Below, piece by piece: positions 32,801 through 41,398 of a DNA stretch of 64,000 nt; within the stretch, counting starts at the first letter, position 1, and the number at the start of each line of letters is the position of its first letter. The stretch covers positions 12,655,725-12,719,724 of the forward strand of contig CM046866.1 of assembly GCA_025617745.1 (NCBI GenBank), written 5' to 3'. Both the position numbers and the translations under genes were made by a program. Origin of the DNA: Heliocidaris erythrogramma. Lineage: Eukaryota; Echinodermata; Echinoidea; Camarodonta; Echinometridae. The notes beneath the pieces are model-generated. The model was given only the letters and a program-made list of their open reading frames with translations, was not told the origin of the DNA and ran no database searches.

Positions 32801-33688
32801 TTTTGAGAAATGCAAATACTGTCAAACAAGAATCCCAAGTCGTTTCATGACCGTGACAATGGGTAGGCCTACATAACGGATTCTGTACCTGTGGTTGATT
32901 ATGCGTAATGCATTGTCCCAATTCGCTTCTACGACACATGCTTCAGTAACAATTATTGCTCAGAGGTCACTTTCCTGCACTAAGCAAATTCCAACTTCAA
33001 CTCTGGACCACACACTGTATATACCTAATCTAAAATCCAATCGAAATCCTAACCCAAACTAGAACCCAGTGCCTATGGTGAAATATTGCTTTGGTTAAAT
33101 ACCCCCCAAACATTATTATATATCGGATCACCCTTCATGTTTAATGCATGCCTTGAATAAAATCTCTTCTTTGTATAAACAAGATGTAGGGAATTATTTG
33201 CTGAAGGCACATCACTCTTTATCCACCATACATTATGCAGTGATGATCTTCATAAGACGCAATTTCTGATGCAGTGCATGAAGGAAAGCCAGCGGATGTA
33301 CTCGTTCGTATCCCCAGGCCGTCTCCTGACCAAACCCCTGATCCTAGACGGTCTCACCATCCCAGCGGGCACAGAGCTAGTTATCTACACCTACCAGCTC
33401 CACCACAACCCTGATGTCTGGGGCGATGACCACATGATATTCAGACCAAGTCGTTTCAAGCCTGGAAGCTTCGAAGACCGAGACCCATTCGCCTTCATAC
33501 CGTTCTCGGCAGGGGCTCGCAACTGCATCGCGCAGCAGTTCGCGCTTCAGGAGATACAGATAGCGGCCATTCGAATTCTAGCAAAGTTTAGCCTCAGTTT
33601 GGTCCGTGATTCACCTCCCATATTTAGAATAATTAGCAAACCGCAGGATGAAATTCTTCTTGGTATTCACCCTCGGAATTTCAAATAA
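21729..33688 (+). CDS. Cytochrome P450, CYP4-like (complete, seven exons)
   Basis: Exons 21729-22067, 23583-23726, 24771-24964, 27325-27472, 28141-28230, 32615-32766 and 33241-33688 join in phase with consensus splice sites to 504 codons plus stop. An N-terminal membrane anchor (residues about 8-30) places it in the ER. Landmarks are WRRHRKLITNSFHF, HESHCQE, DFLDTLLLATD, the I-helix [10 protein letters not shown] (about 309-318), the K-helix E371-S-Q-R374, FRPSRF, and the heme loop FSAGARNCIAQ with Cys at about 451. The layout closely follows CYP4F/4V fatty-acid and eicosanoid omega-hydroxylases. Oddities: Ala312 replaces the CYP4 Glu that usually cross-links heme, the residue two after the heme Cys is Ala instead of Gly, and the PPVP segment is absent. 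The gene spans the left edge of the tandem duplication; exons 1-2 lie outside it. Confidence 0.93.
22189..22227. repeat. 11-bp tandem repeat (ATTAATACTG type)
   Basis: About four successive copies of TATTAATACTGA-like units in P450 intron 1. Confidence 0.8.
22536..22754. mobile_element. MITE family D, copy 2
   Basis: Begins near GTACAGGAGCCTG and ends GCTCCCAGGCCCCTGTA. It contains GGGGGTGCTGCAGCACCCCC and the paired motifs GGTCCTCAGCATTTTAGTG and GCGTTTTAGGGTCTC. It is inverted relative to 10431-10648. It lies in P450 intron 1. Confidence 0.6.
23780..23827. repeat. (TA)n microsatellite
   Basis: An uninterrupted TA run of about 48 nt directly after P450 exon 2, at the left edge of the foldback element at 23827-24390. 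A shorter TA run lies at 24449-24470. Confidence 0.95.
23827..24390. mobile_element. Foldback element with about 120-bp arms, Penelope-like motif
   Basis: The left arm starts AAATGAAATGAGCCAAAACTC and the right arm is its inverse ending near 24390. Each arm carries GGTGTCAAGCTTTCGGC and a CTGAAGAAGGC-GTAA-GCCGAAAG hairpin in opposite orientations. Similar CTGANGA...GAAA motifs occur in Penelope-like elements. The interior of about 300 bp is non-coding. TA runs lie on both sides. The element is in intron 2 just left of the duplication boundary, and no second copy is present in unit B. Confidence 0.55.
24592..24672. repeat. (TTC)n microsatellite, unit A
   Basis: A TTC/TTTC run just before P450 exon 3. 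The unit B counterpart at 48851-48982 is longer and more broken. Confidence 0.95.
25155..25757. mobile_element. TTAA foldback MITE (family C), unit A only
   Basis: The arms of about 245 bp begin AGGCCAAGTCCACCC and end GGGTGGACTTGGCCT, flanked by TTAA at 25151-25154 and 25758-25761. Unit B has a single TTAA at 49454-49457 at the same point, giving a clean empty site. It lies in intron 3 of the P450 gene. The arms contain ATTTGCAT-type octamers and GTGACGTCAC. Confidence 0.92.
25787..26187. other. Unit A-only segment rich in CGTCGGCG motifs
   Basis: In unit B, GTACCTTA joins GTCACACCGCC directly (near 49478-49494), whereas unit A has about 400 bp between them. The segment is rich in ATCGGCGGTACCG and ACGTCCCCCGACGG-like words, with a poly-G run at 25961-25977. 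It is an insertion in A or a deletion in B; clear element ends were not found. Confidence 0.55.
26281..26356. mobile_element. Truncated small MITE (CAGGGGCGGATCCAGG), unit A
   Basis: The left half of the element that is complete in unit B at 49576-49731. Here the right half, with its poly-G and GGATCCGCCCCTG end, is deleted. Confidence 0.6.
26597..26936. mobile_element. MITE family B, copy 2 (P450 intron 3, unit A)
   Basis: AGGGATATGCCACCAGGCGG at the left and GCGGTTGAGTATCCCT at the right, flanked by TTAA at 26593-26596 and 26937-26940. The same insertion is present in unit B (49993-54293), so it predates the duplication. Confidence 0.88.
28251..28498. repeat. Local tandem duplication (about 175 bp), second copy interrupted
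   Basis: ATTAAACGCGGGAAAAGGAATG to AACGAACCTAAT (28251-28426) is repeated. The second copy begins at about 28427, is broken at a TTAA by the element 28499-30253, and resumes at 30254-30369. Unit B has only one copy. Confidence 0.8.
28880..29129 (+). pseudogene. THAP zinc-finger domain, frameshifted
   Basis: An ATG at 28880 opens MPNRCIVAGC, then SFPEDENLRKLW, matching the N-terminal C2CH THAP pattern, and stops at a TGA at 29036. Shifting by one base just before the stop restores PSEWSTICSDHFAEDDF, supplying the second Cys-x2-His pair. Beyond a further in-frame TAG, LKDSAIPTI matches the C-terminal AVPTIF box. THAP domains bind DNA specifically and form the N-terminus of P-element and Kolobok transposases as well as host THAP proteins. 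The TTAA-flanked context favours a transposase remnant. Confidence 0.75.
29288..29410. repeat. Two adjacent perfect hairpins (24-bp and 20-bp arms)
   Basis: 29288-29311 pairs perfectly with 29330-29353 (loop 18 nt). 29365-29384 pairs perfectly with 29391-29410 (loop 6 nt, AGCGCG). Perfect arms inside a decayed transposon suggest either recent inverted duplication or selection for structure. Three GATAAATCATCT units follow at about 29508-29541. Confidence 0.9.
30660..30970 (-). mobile_element. LINE 3'-tail fragment (CR1/L2-like), unit A
   Basis: An AGATTTTTAGATT repeat tail is followed by the same 3' block as at 10225-10720 (GTGCAATTAACAATATAC, CGATCATTGCAAGC, GAATGAAAACAGAGACCAGCA). The unit B counterpart is at 56068-56370. 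No coding part. Confidence 0.55.
30981..31912. mobile_element. TTAA MITE family F, unit A only
   Basis: Begins AGATCACATTGCAAGAAAAT and ends with the exact inverse ATTTTCTTGCAATGTGATCT; a second inverted motif, near GACGATGTCC and GGACGTCGTC, lies inside. TTAA flanks at 30977-30980 and 31913-31916. Unit B has the empty TTAA at 56388-56391. Confidence 0.85.
31917..32208. mobile_element. MITE family B, copy 3, abutting MITE F (unit A only)
   Basis: AGGGATACTCAACCGCAG at the left and GTGGCGTATCCCT at the right, with TTAA at 31913-31916 (shared with MITE F) and 32209-32212. Both elements are missing at the single TTAA in unit B, so two different TTAA elements landed side by side in one site. Confidence 0.87.
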
Positions 33689-33728
33689 TTGGGGACGTTT
33701 TATTCTTTCTATGCTTTTTTAATTTTTA

Positions 33729-33734
33729 AATAAA
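33729..33734 (+). terminator. AATAAA polyadenylation signal of the P450 gene
   Basis: AATAAA lies about 40 nt after the stop codon. The unit B pseudogene keeps an equivalent at 57869-57874. Confidence 0.6.
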
Positions 33735-34479
33735 GTATTATGTGGTGTTTTGAAATGTTTAAAAAAGTCCTGAGACAGTTAAGGGGCAAGTAGTGGTGTT
33801 TCAAATTTTAAAGGCTATGTTGCATTAAGAGAAATAAACCACAATGTGATCTGTAAACTGGAATATTAGACTTTGTATTCATCCTAGGAAGGTCAAATTA
33901 TTTGGGGGCGTTCTCTTGCTTATGCTTGTTTAATTTTCCACTTTCTCTACAAAAAAGTATTATGTAGTGTTTTGAAATGTTTAAAAAGGGCCTGAGACAG
34001 TGAAGAGACAGAGAGCAGGTCCAGGTTTCACAATTTGAAGCCCACATTGCTTTCGACAGTAAAAATAAATCAACCACAAGTGATCTCTAAAATGGACTAA
34101 GAGTATAGACTCAACGCTTAATACATAAATGAGAATATCCCATACTTTATTAATGTGCATAATGACAGAGAAATAAATAAGTGGGTATTTCTTCCTCCCC
34201 GATCTGACTAGATATGTCAGTTCGCCCGACTAACATTTGCAGTTAATCTTACTTTCTTTGACACGTTTGATTAATGTTTGAGTTTTAGCAATTTAATCAA
34301 GGATACTGAGCTAAGAATTATTGACGAGTCATGATGATGCTTTATGAATTTAATATTATTGAACGACCCTCCTGATTAAGTTATATAAGTTTCTGGACAT
34401 GTAATATACAAGCTTTGCTTTTAAACATGTCCAACTGTTTTCAACACCACTTAATAGGTCAATATTTGTGCATCATATT

Positions 34480-34645
34480 TTTTTCCCCTTTTGCTTATTG
34501 ATATATAATATTGTGCCACATCTATGGAAAAACATCATTGTTATATTTTGTTATAATTGTTTTCATATTATGTTATGCACTACAGTATTATGTAAATTAT
34601 GTTAATGTGATTGAAAACAGCAATAAAATCTGAATCTGAAATCTG
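34480..34645 (+). mobile_element. LINE-like 3' tail (AATCTGAATCTGAAATCTG), unit A
   Basis: AT-rich sequence ends in CAATAAAATCTGAATCTGAAATCTGAAA, a short-repeat tail like those of CR1/L2-type LINEs, here on the plus strand. The same tail is in unit B near 58760-58790. No coding sequence; the 5' limit is unclear. Confidence 0.35.
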
Positions 34646-34859
34646 AAAAATAAAAACAATGGGCGATTTCGTTTATGTCGTACATGACATACATTATAAG
34701 CATATTCTTTCTGGCCCACTGGCTGTACACATAATGTATTAAAACAAAATTGTAGTGTGTTCAATCAATCTATAATTATACCAGAAACAATCAGTATGTA
34801 GTGGTCATATCACGGGTGTGTTCATTTGGATGAAATAAATGAACGATAAACTGATGTGA

Positions 34860-35966
34860 TAATAGACACATTTCATGGAATCACCCAAATTATTATCTTT
34901 CAACTATTTCATCGATATTTACGCCAGATAAAAGCTTTGTTTGCTCTTCCTACTGCCTATAATCTATTAGATGAAATTCATGGCTATTCGACATGTTCGA
35001 GTTATTGTTGCTTCGATCGGTCCATACGATTGAAAGGGATATACATGTATCTTCATTAGATATGATCATTTTCTTTCTTTTTGACAGTTAAATCTCACTT
35101 GTAAGACCGAAAATTATACTTTCAACAGCTAGGTGAATTTATTTCACAAACTGAAGTTGAACTGAATCGAACAAGTATAGCACATAAGATGGTTTAATTA
35201 ATTTTAAACGATTATAACAAGCATCCAGGTTTTCTTCTGTTTTGTCTTAAAAAAACTGAATTCCTATAACATGTATAACAACAAGTATAATATAGATCCA
35301 TTACATTATACAGAAAAAGCGTGAAAACCTATAGTTAGCGAATGAAATAGCTTGCAATAGTTACAATATTTACATTAACGCAATATAAATATTAGGTATG
35401 CTATCTAATAATTATTCATATGAATAATAATGTACCTTTTCTCGATAGTGTCATCGAGCCCATTTCTATTAATTCATTTTCCATGTATCAAAATTCAGTA
35501 AGGCGATATGCCTGCTTTATACGGTAGTGAAGCACACAGTGACTTTTGATTGCCTTCGAGGTACTTAATATTTTGACATGGTCTTTTAGAACGTTTCGAA
35601 AGGGGAAAATGATGTTCCTATTTAGTAGAACAAGAATTCTAATCGTACGAACCATTAACTGCTTAACAAGTTTCCTGAAACATAGATATACATTATATAT
35701 ATATATATGAGAGGTTTATCAAGAGCGAGATGATTATAAGATGGATTGGATTCTAAATCACAAGGGTAACTCCGTTGTTGATTTTGATTTTCGAATTATA
35801 ACTCATTAAATTCATACAGTCAAATTCTCTTATATATAAACTTGCTATTGAATTAAATCCTACATATTCCATTGTTTATTGAAATAAGACATGTCTCAGA
35901 ATTATTCATTAGACACAAGTTGATTTAAACGGGAAAGTGCGACATTTATGGTTCTGTGTGACAACG
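34860..35966. other. Intergenic between P450 and GPCR, with 0.6 kb absent from unit B
   Basis: No gene seen. About 585 bp (roughly 35222-35806) present here are missing in unit B, where CGATTATAACAA joins ACTCATTAAATTC directly (near 60080-60092). TTATAAC occurs at both breakpoints in unit A, as expected for a microhomology deletion in B. Confidence 0.6.
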
Positions 35967-36118
35967 AGGGGCGGATACAGGATTTTCAGAAAGGGGGCGC
36001 ACACTGAGGAACCCTCCGTTTGACGAAGCCAAACGGCCATCTAGGGGGTCCGGGGGCATACTTTGTCAGACAAAACGCCCCTTGCGCCCCCCCCCCCCCC
36101 CCCTGGGCCCGCGCCTGA
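35967..36118. mobile_element. Small MITE with poly-C core downstream of GPCR 1A
   Basis: GGGGCGGATACAGGATTTTC at the left and a poly-C run then GGGCCCGCGCCTGAC at the right. The unit B copy at 60258-60423 ends CTGGATCCGCGCCTG, showing the TIR more clearly. It lies in the 3' flank of the GPCR gene. Confidence 0.5.
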
Positions 36119-36316
36119 CAACTGTACTCATTATTTTATGTGAATGTGAATTTCAATCATCAAATACATTTAAAAAGTTTATTTTTGTTTTGTTTTGCAG
36201 CCTACTGCCCACAGTTTTTTTTTTAGTCTTGAAGTACAGTTTTGTATTTCGCTTGACTTTGAAATCCGTCGAATTAAACCTATGCTACAGTATATTCAAT
36301 TGAATGAAGGAATTGG

Positions 36317-37636
36317 TCATCGTTGGCATCTTAGAATCCGCAGGATGGTATTCCGAAAAAGTGGTTGCGCCATGGCATAGGCGACCGGGTTGATCAGGCT
36401 GTTACTGAACGACATCCATCGAGCCACTTCTGTAAATACACGGTTATTCAACTTGATGCTTGTGTAGACAACATTGATGCTACTCGGTAACCAGGTTATA
36501 AAGAAAGCCATCGTGATAATGGTCAGGGTGCGCATAGCTTTATGGTTATCAGATGAAGACAGACGACTAGGTTGGTCCCTATGTATCCCAGTCGTTGAAG
36601 ATCTTGGTAATTTGAGTGTTGATTCTTCTTGAGGGTTTGGACGACTAATTTGCTGTTGGCGCCAAGGTGCTTTGTCATGTGATGGAAGATTTTCCATTGA
36701 AGTACGACTGGTTCCAATCGCCAAGTTTGCCGATCCCTCATCACTCGGATTATAAACTTCGACTTCAACATCCTCATCACAAACAGAACCGAGATTGATG
36801 TTAATTTCAGAAGGAAATTCATCTGCATATTTGTGATGTTTACGTTGGGTCAAACAGTTTTCATTGGTTTGTTCTCTTTGGGTTGGATTCACAAGTACCC
36901 TTTTAGCTCCAGGTTCGGGCTTAAGATAAAATATTGTGGTCGAATGTTTTCTAACGGAGATTCTTATTCGGAAATAAATCCTTAGATAAAGGATTGCAAT
37001 CATAACGAACGGAACTACAAATCTCGACAGTGAAATAGCAACGCTTGCGGACACGTATTTAATGTATTTCGGCTCAAAATAACCGCTATCAGACTTCGAG
37101 TGAAGTGGTTGAACTAAGTCCCAAATCATGGCAATAGGTATCCAGAAACACAGAGATACTGCCCATATCAGGCCATTGGCAACATGTGCTATTCTTGTCT
37201 TCTTTCGTTTGAAGTGCTCTAGTGGATAGATTGTCGCCAGGTAACGATCTACACAAATCGCAATGATACAAAGGACAGATACACCCAGAACACAGTTCTG
37301 GACACCGATGAACACATACCAAGAGACTTCTCCAAATATCCAGTTTCCGTGCAGAAGGATAGTACTGCGTATTAGCATTATGAATCCGACTACGAGGTCG
37401 GAGATGGTGATGTTTAAGATATATTGGTTCGAATAGGTACGCAACTTTTTCTCCATGTGGAACGCTCGTAGAATCAAGACATTCAGTGCCACTGTCATGA
37501 GAGACAGAAACAGCAGAAAACTGAAAATAGCTTTTGACCTGTAAGTAGGGTTGATGGCTAATGCGACTGCCTCTGTCGTATTCATCGGATCAAATGCAGT
37601 ACTGGAACCAAGCTCAATGTCCATCATGATCTTCAC
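36317..37636 (-). CDS. Orphan rhodopsin-class GPCR, copy 1A
   Basis: An intronless 439-codon gene. Seven membrane segments at about 36-58, 71-93, 104-131, 152-173, 195-220, 373-395 and 405-425. Class A landmarks: N52 (1.50), D80 (2.50), DRY as D130-R131-Y132, W158 (4.50), P209 (5.50), W382-L-P384 and NPVAY at 416-420. One N-glycosylation site (N19TT). The third intracellular loop is long (about 221-365) and polar. The closest style is the amine/muscarinic-like group, but Asp3.32 is Gln113 and the TM3 Cys3.25 is Trp106. The second extracellular loop has no Cys, so the usual disulfide cannot form. The ligand is unknown; coupling is through G proteins at the plasma membrane. The ATG at 37636 was used; a second Met lies four codons in. 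It is convergent with the P450 gene. Confidence 0.95.
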   Translation of the reverse strand: MKIMMDIELGSSTAFDPMNTTEAVALAINPTYRSKAIFSFLLFLSLMTVALNVLILRAFHMEKKLRTYSNQYILNITISDLVVGFIMLIRSTILLHGNWIFGEVSWYVFIGVQNCVLGVSVLCIIAICVDRYLATIYPLEHFKRKKTRIAHVANGLIWAVSLCFWIPIAMIWDLVQPLHSKSDSGYFEPKYIKYVSASVAISLSRFVVPFVMIAILYLRIYFRIRISVRKHSTTIFYLKPEPGAKRVLVNPTQREQTNENCLTQRKHHKYADEFPSEININLGSVCDEDVEVEVYNPSDEGSANLAIGTSRTSMENLPSHDKAPWRQQQISRPNPQEESTLKLPRSSTTGIHRDQPSRLSSSDNHKAMRTLTIITMAFFITWLPSSINVVYTSIKLNNRVFTEVARWMSFSNSLINPVAYAMAQPLFRNTILRILRCQR

Positions 37637-40496
37637 TAATTAATTTATAAAAGTGGATAGAAATGTTACAAAATAGTATATTCTCTTTTGAAACCCACCC
37701 AAACATATTGATAACATGGGCGATGCATTACAAAATGGAAGAATATTATATTCGCTTGCTTCACACAATACCTTTAATGTATAGTTGTTTACTTGCTCAA
37801 TGAAAAGGATCTGGGGAGAGGATGTATGCTTGCACGTCATAGATCCATTTGACTTGATTGACAACTAATGAAAGCTTCTTTTAGTGGCATTTCCCGCGAC
37901 CGGTGGCAAAGCAGATGACTGCCTGTAATCATACACATGTGTAAGTAAATCAAGATTGATTGCACCTTATGAGGTTGTCTTTCTCTATTTAAACATTGGA
38001 GAGCTGTGTTATTGCAAGGTTACTAGGGTTAGCATCAAAACTTGCCTTGGGGTAAAAAGAAACTTGATGCAATGAAACAAGTGGCGTACACCATCGAACA
38101 TGTTCAGACAGGTAGCTAATAAAGAAGAATGGTTTTACTTTTTGAAAACGTCGAATATGAAAGATGATACGTGGCTAATTGCCAAAGAGCTTCATCATTT
38201 CATGACAGGTAAAATCTATCTCCGTTCTCTCGTAAATATAATCAGATAACAAACAGTGAGATGGACTACCATATCTTACACGTATACTTTTCAACACAAC
38301 GATATTGAAGTTGGATGATAGATTTTGACACAGCCGATTAAAACTAGCCATTTGCTTGTTGTCCAGAGTAACTGATTGAATACCAGACTCAAACAAAATA
38401 CAATATGAGACATGCATTAAGGGAGTTAAGTTTAATTCCAGTCTTCAAAATTCAGTTATATACTTTAACGGTTTACAATGTATAATAGAATATAGTATTC
38501 TTCACAAAATTATAATGAATGTAGTTTTAGGTTCAAATACATGGAAATATAAGATACATTTGGCTTTTAATGTTTACATGATATTTGCTACTAAAAGAAT
38601 CGTATCTTATAACCTACTATTGCATTTAACTATTAATATAGTACTAGAACATTTAGTGTTGGTTTAAGAACCAAGACATGTCAGAAAAGATATCACATTT
38701 CATGCCAAAGCATAAATGTTACAAAGTTTTAGTCCATAAGATGTTACATAAACTCGAAATGATAGAGAACCAAGTTGATCTGAACACAGGAAACATCTGA
38801 TCTTCACCCATAACACTGGTTGCAGACATCTTTCTGCCAACTGAGTACTCGACCCCAGGCCGAATTGGAGAACAGCTTACGCTGACTCTACCCTTCTTTT
38901 CTCGAGTCTAGTATCTGACTCCTGAGTCAGAGTTAACACCATCTACGAACATGAAATTACACAAGGATAATAACTATCTATCCATAATATGTAATAGAAT
39001 GTACAATAAAACACAAGTTTGGTTTGTGTAAAAACTATATTTCCACATTTTAGCTTCATTAATGATTACAAACATGTGAAGCTAAATTTAACTCCATCTG
39101 TAACATTTCACACAGAAATATACTTCAAGACACACTTTTAAGTCTTATTCATAAGTCTTGTTTGTAATCAACATTTAAGATAAAATTGTGCAATATCTAA
39201 ACTTCAATGAAATAAGCTTTACTGCTTCAAGACAATTTAGCACTTGTAACATTTCACTTATACATTTCACTTTTCTTCTGTGATAATAAAAATATTGCCT
39301 AAATTGTCTTTAAAATTACTGCATAGGAAAATAAATTAAACTTACAGTTCAACTGATGACATGAAGCTTGGAAACACGAACACAGCTCCTTGTCCAGTAC
39401 AGACAAATGCTGGTGACAGCTGGAAACGCTGGAAACGCACAAATTTGCCACGCCCAGTTTAAAACTAGCAGCTCAAACATGCTGCCATTCGCCTAGCTGC
39501 ACCTAGCAAACTCCTAGCAGGCAAACTGCTGCTGCTGCTGCAAGACACCACAGATAGGTCTTGTCTTCCCAAAATCAAAGCTTCAAGTGACCAAACTAGC
39601 CACCCCTAATGTTACACCCTACCAAAGAATTTAGGATTTCCCATACCTTACTATCTCCTAGCAACAACCCATGAAAGGAACCTACATGCCAATCTTGCAT
39701 TAAACCTGTGCTGAATTAAAAAGAACATGAATAAAATTATCCCAAAAGCACTGGCCTGTGTCAGGCCATTCAATAAGCTGCCTGCTACATACATGTATTA
39801 GAACAAAAGACATAACCAGGTGCTACATCTAGGGCAGTCAGTCCAAGTGGCTGAATTAATTAGCAACTAAAAGGAGAGATAGACATGACTTGTAACAGAT
39901 TTCAACAATTTCTTCAGGTGGCTCTAATTGATTAAAGGTAATTTCGAGATAATTTCAAAACCTGAATCTTAAAATGATTCCTGACAAAGGTTCTACAGGC
40001 TTGAGCATAGACGGGTGACTGGTGGTGCAGAGGTTTGAAATTACTAATATTGGGGCAACCGTCATTTCATATTAGGGCTTTGAGTTGGCCTATCTGTAAA
40101 TTCTGTATCTTATCTAGTATATTTTATTGTCAAAATTACCAAAATTACATTTATACTATTATAAGGTGTAAGCGACCCCCCCCCCCCCCACACGCACAAA
40201 ATTATGCCCGTACGTTGTTGACCTTGATGAATTGAAAGATATCCCTTCATAAACGTGGACAATATTGATTTACGTTATATCGATTGACATTAATATTAGA
40301 ATGATGTCTTTTTCGAACATTAATCAGTTAATAGGTAGTGGATATTTAGCCAACCCGAATTTGGTTGTAAATGGAGTGCATTGCTCCTGTAACTTTGCAA
40401 GTTTGCAAATATAGTTTCCGAACAAAATATCGCATGCTCGAATCTTCAGCAGATGACTAAAGTCTGCGTTGTTCGTAACTGTTCATTGCATATATT
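37637..40496. other. Intergenic, colinear with unit B; no gene supported
   Basis: Highly similar to 61982-64000 in unit B. A frame of 80 codons (38175-38417, minus) gains a stop in the unit B copy, so it is not conserved coding. A CTGCTGCTGCTGCTG run lies at about 39527-39541 and a poly-C run at about 40170-40187. The similarity may simply reflect a recent duplication. Confidence 0.5.
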
Positions 40497-40862
40497 GTAG
40501 AGGTGTCGTAGAGGTGTCGTAGTTGAGTGGTTTAAACACTTGACTGGAGATGCGAAGGTCGTGGGTTCGATCTCCCGCACGGCACTTATGTCCGTAAGCA
40601 AGGCACTTTATCTACATTGCTCCTCTCCACCCAGGTGTTAGATGGGTACCAGGCAGGATGCGAAAGTCATTGTGGTTTGATCAGCATTGTGAGCGTCTAT
40701 AGAAGGCGCCTGGCTGGAAAGCTCCCCAGGGAGAGGAGAAGGTGCATACATTGTGTGCGGGCAAGCCATGAATCCGATGACCGTGGTAATAATATGTCTG
40801 TAAAGCGCTTAGAGACGTCGTAGAGGTATTAAGCGCTATATAAATCCAGAATATTACTATTA
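40497..40862 (+). mobile_element. Full-length tRNA-derived SINE
   Basis: The tRNA-like head has an A-box TAGTTGAGTGGTTTAAAC and a B-box GGTTCGATCTC at the right spacing, followed by CACGGCACTTATGTCC. The body contains CACCCAGGTGTTAGATGGG, ACCAGGCAGGATGCG and CCCCAGGGAGAGGAG. It ends with TAAGCGCTATATAAATCC and an ATT-rich tail. A duplicated AGAGGTGTCGT occurs at the very start (40499-40520). Partial relatives lie at 13500, 18190 and 41000. Such SINEs depend on a partner LINE. Confidence 0.78.
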
Positions 40863-40999
40863 TAAGATGTCATTGTTGACATAGGATTGCGTCAGAGATT
40901 GGCGTGGCCTGCGACACCCTATGTGGGAGTATTATACTAAATTATAACGTACAATGAACACTGAAAGACTCTTTGAATTAATGGCACAGTCCATTCCGG

Positions 41000-41245
41000 T
41001 GATTTCCCATAAAAACGTTGCGGGTTCTACTGCCTCCTTGATAGCATGTACTTAAGGCATACTAGGCCTAACTGTTTCTCTCGACCCAGGTGCTAAATGA
41101 CTAAATGACTTGACTCTGACGGGATTTATTCCTTAAATTCTTGAAATGCACTGTTCTCTACTTAATGCTGACGTGGCTAAGTCGGGGTTATGATTTATAC
41201 AGCATTTAAAAAGCATTATAGAGATGTTGTGATGTGCGATATACA
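41000..41245 (+). mobile_element. Degraded tRNA-SINE copy
   Basis: A B-box-like GCGGGTTCTACTGCC is followed by TCTCGACCCAGGTGCTAAATG, GGGATTTATTCCTTAAATTC and GTGGCTAAGTCGGGGTTATGA in the same order as the related SINE fragments. Confidence 0.45.
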
Positions 41246-41398
41246 CTAAAATAGAATATCCATGTTATGACAGGTGCACCCCCGGTCTTAGGTGCATTAA
41301 CCTTGACGATTATTTCCTTGGTCGCGATCCCCTAGCCAGACTCTTTCCGTTTTGCAGGAAGAGCGCTGCCCATGCAAAATGTACAGACAATAATTATG

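Noticed and set aside
38175..38417. An 80-codon minus-strand ORF upstream of GPCR 1A
   Set aside because: The unit B copy has TGA at the corresponding Cys codon and nothing in the peptide is family-like.
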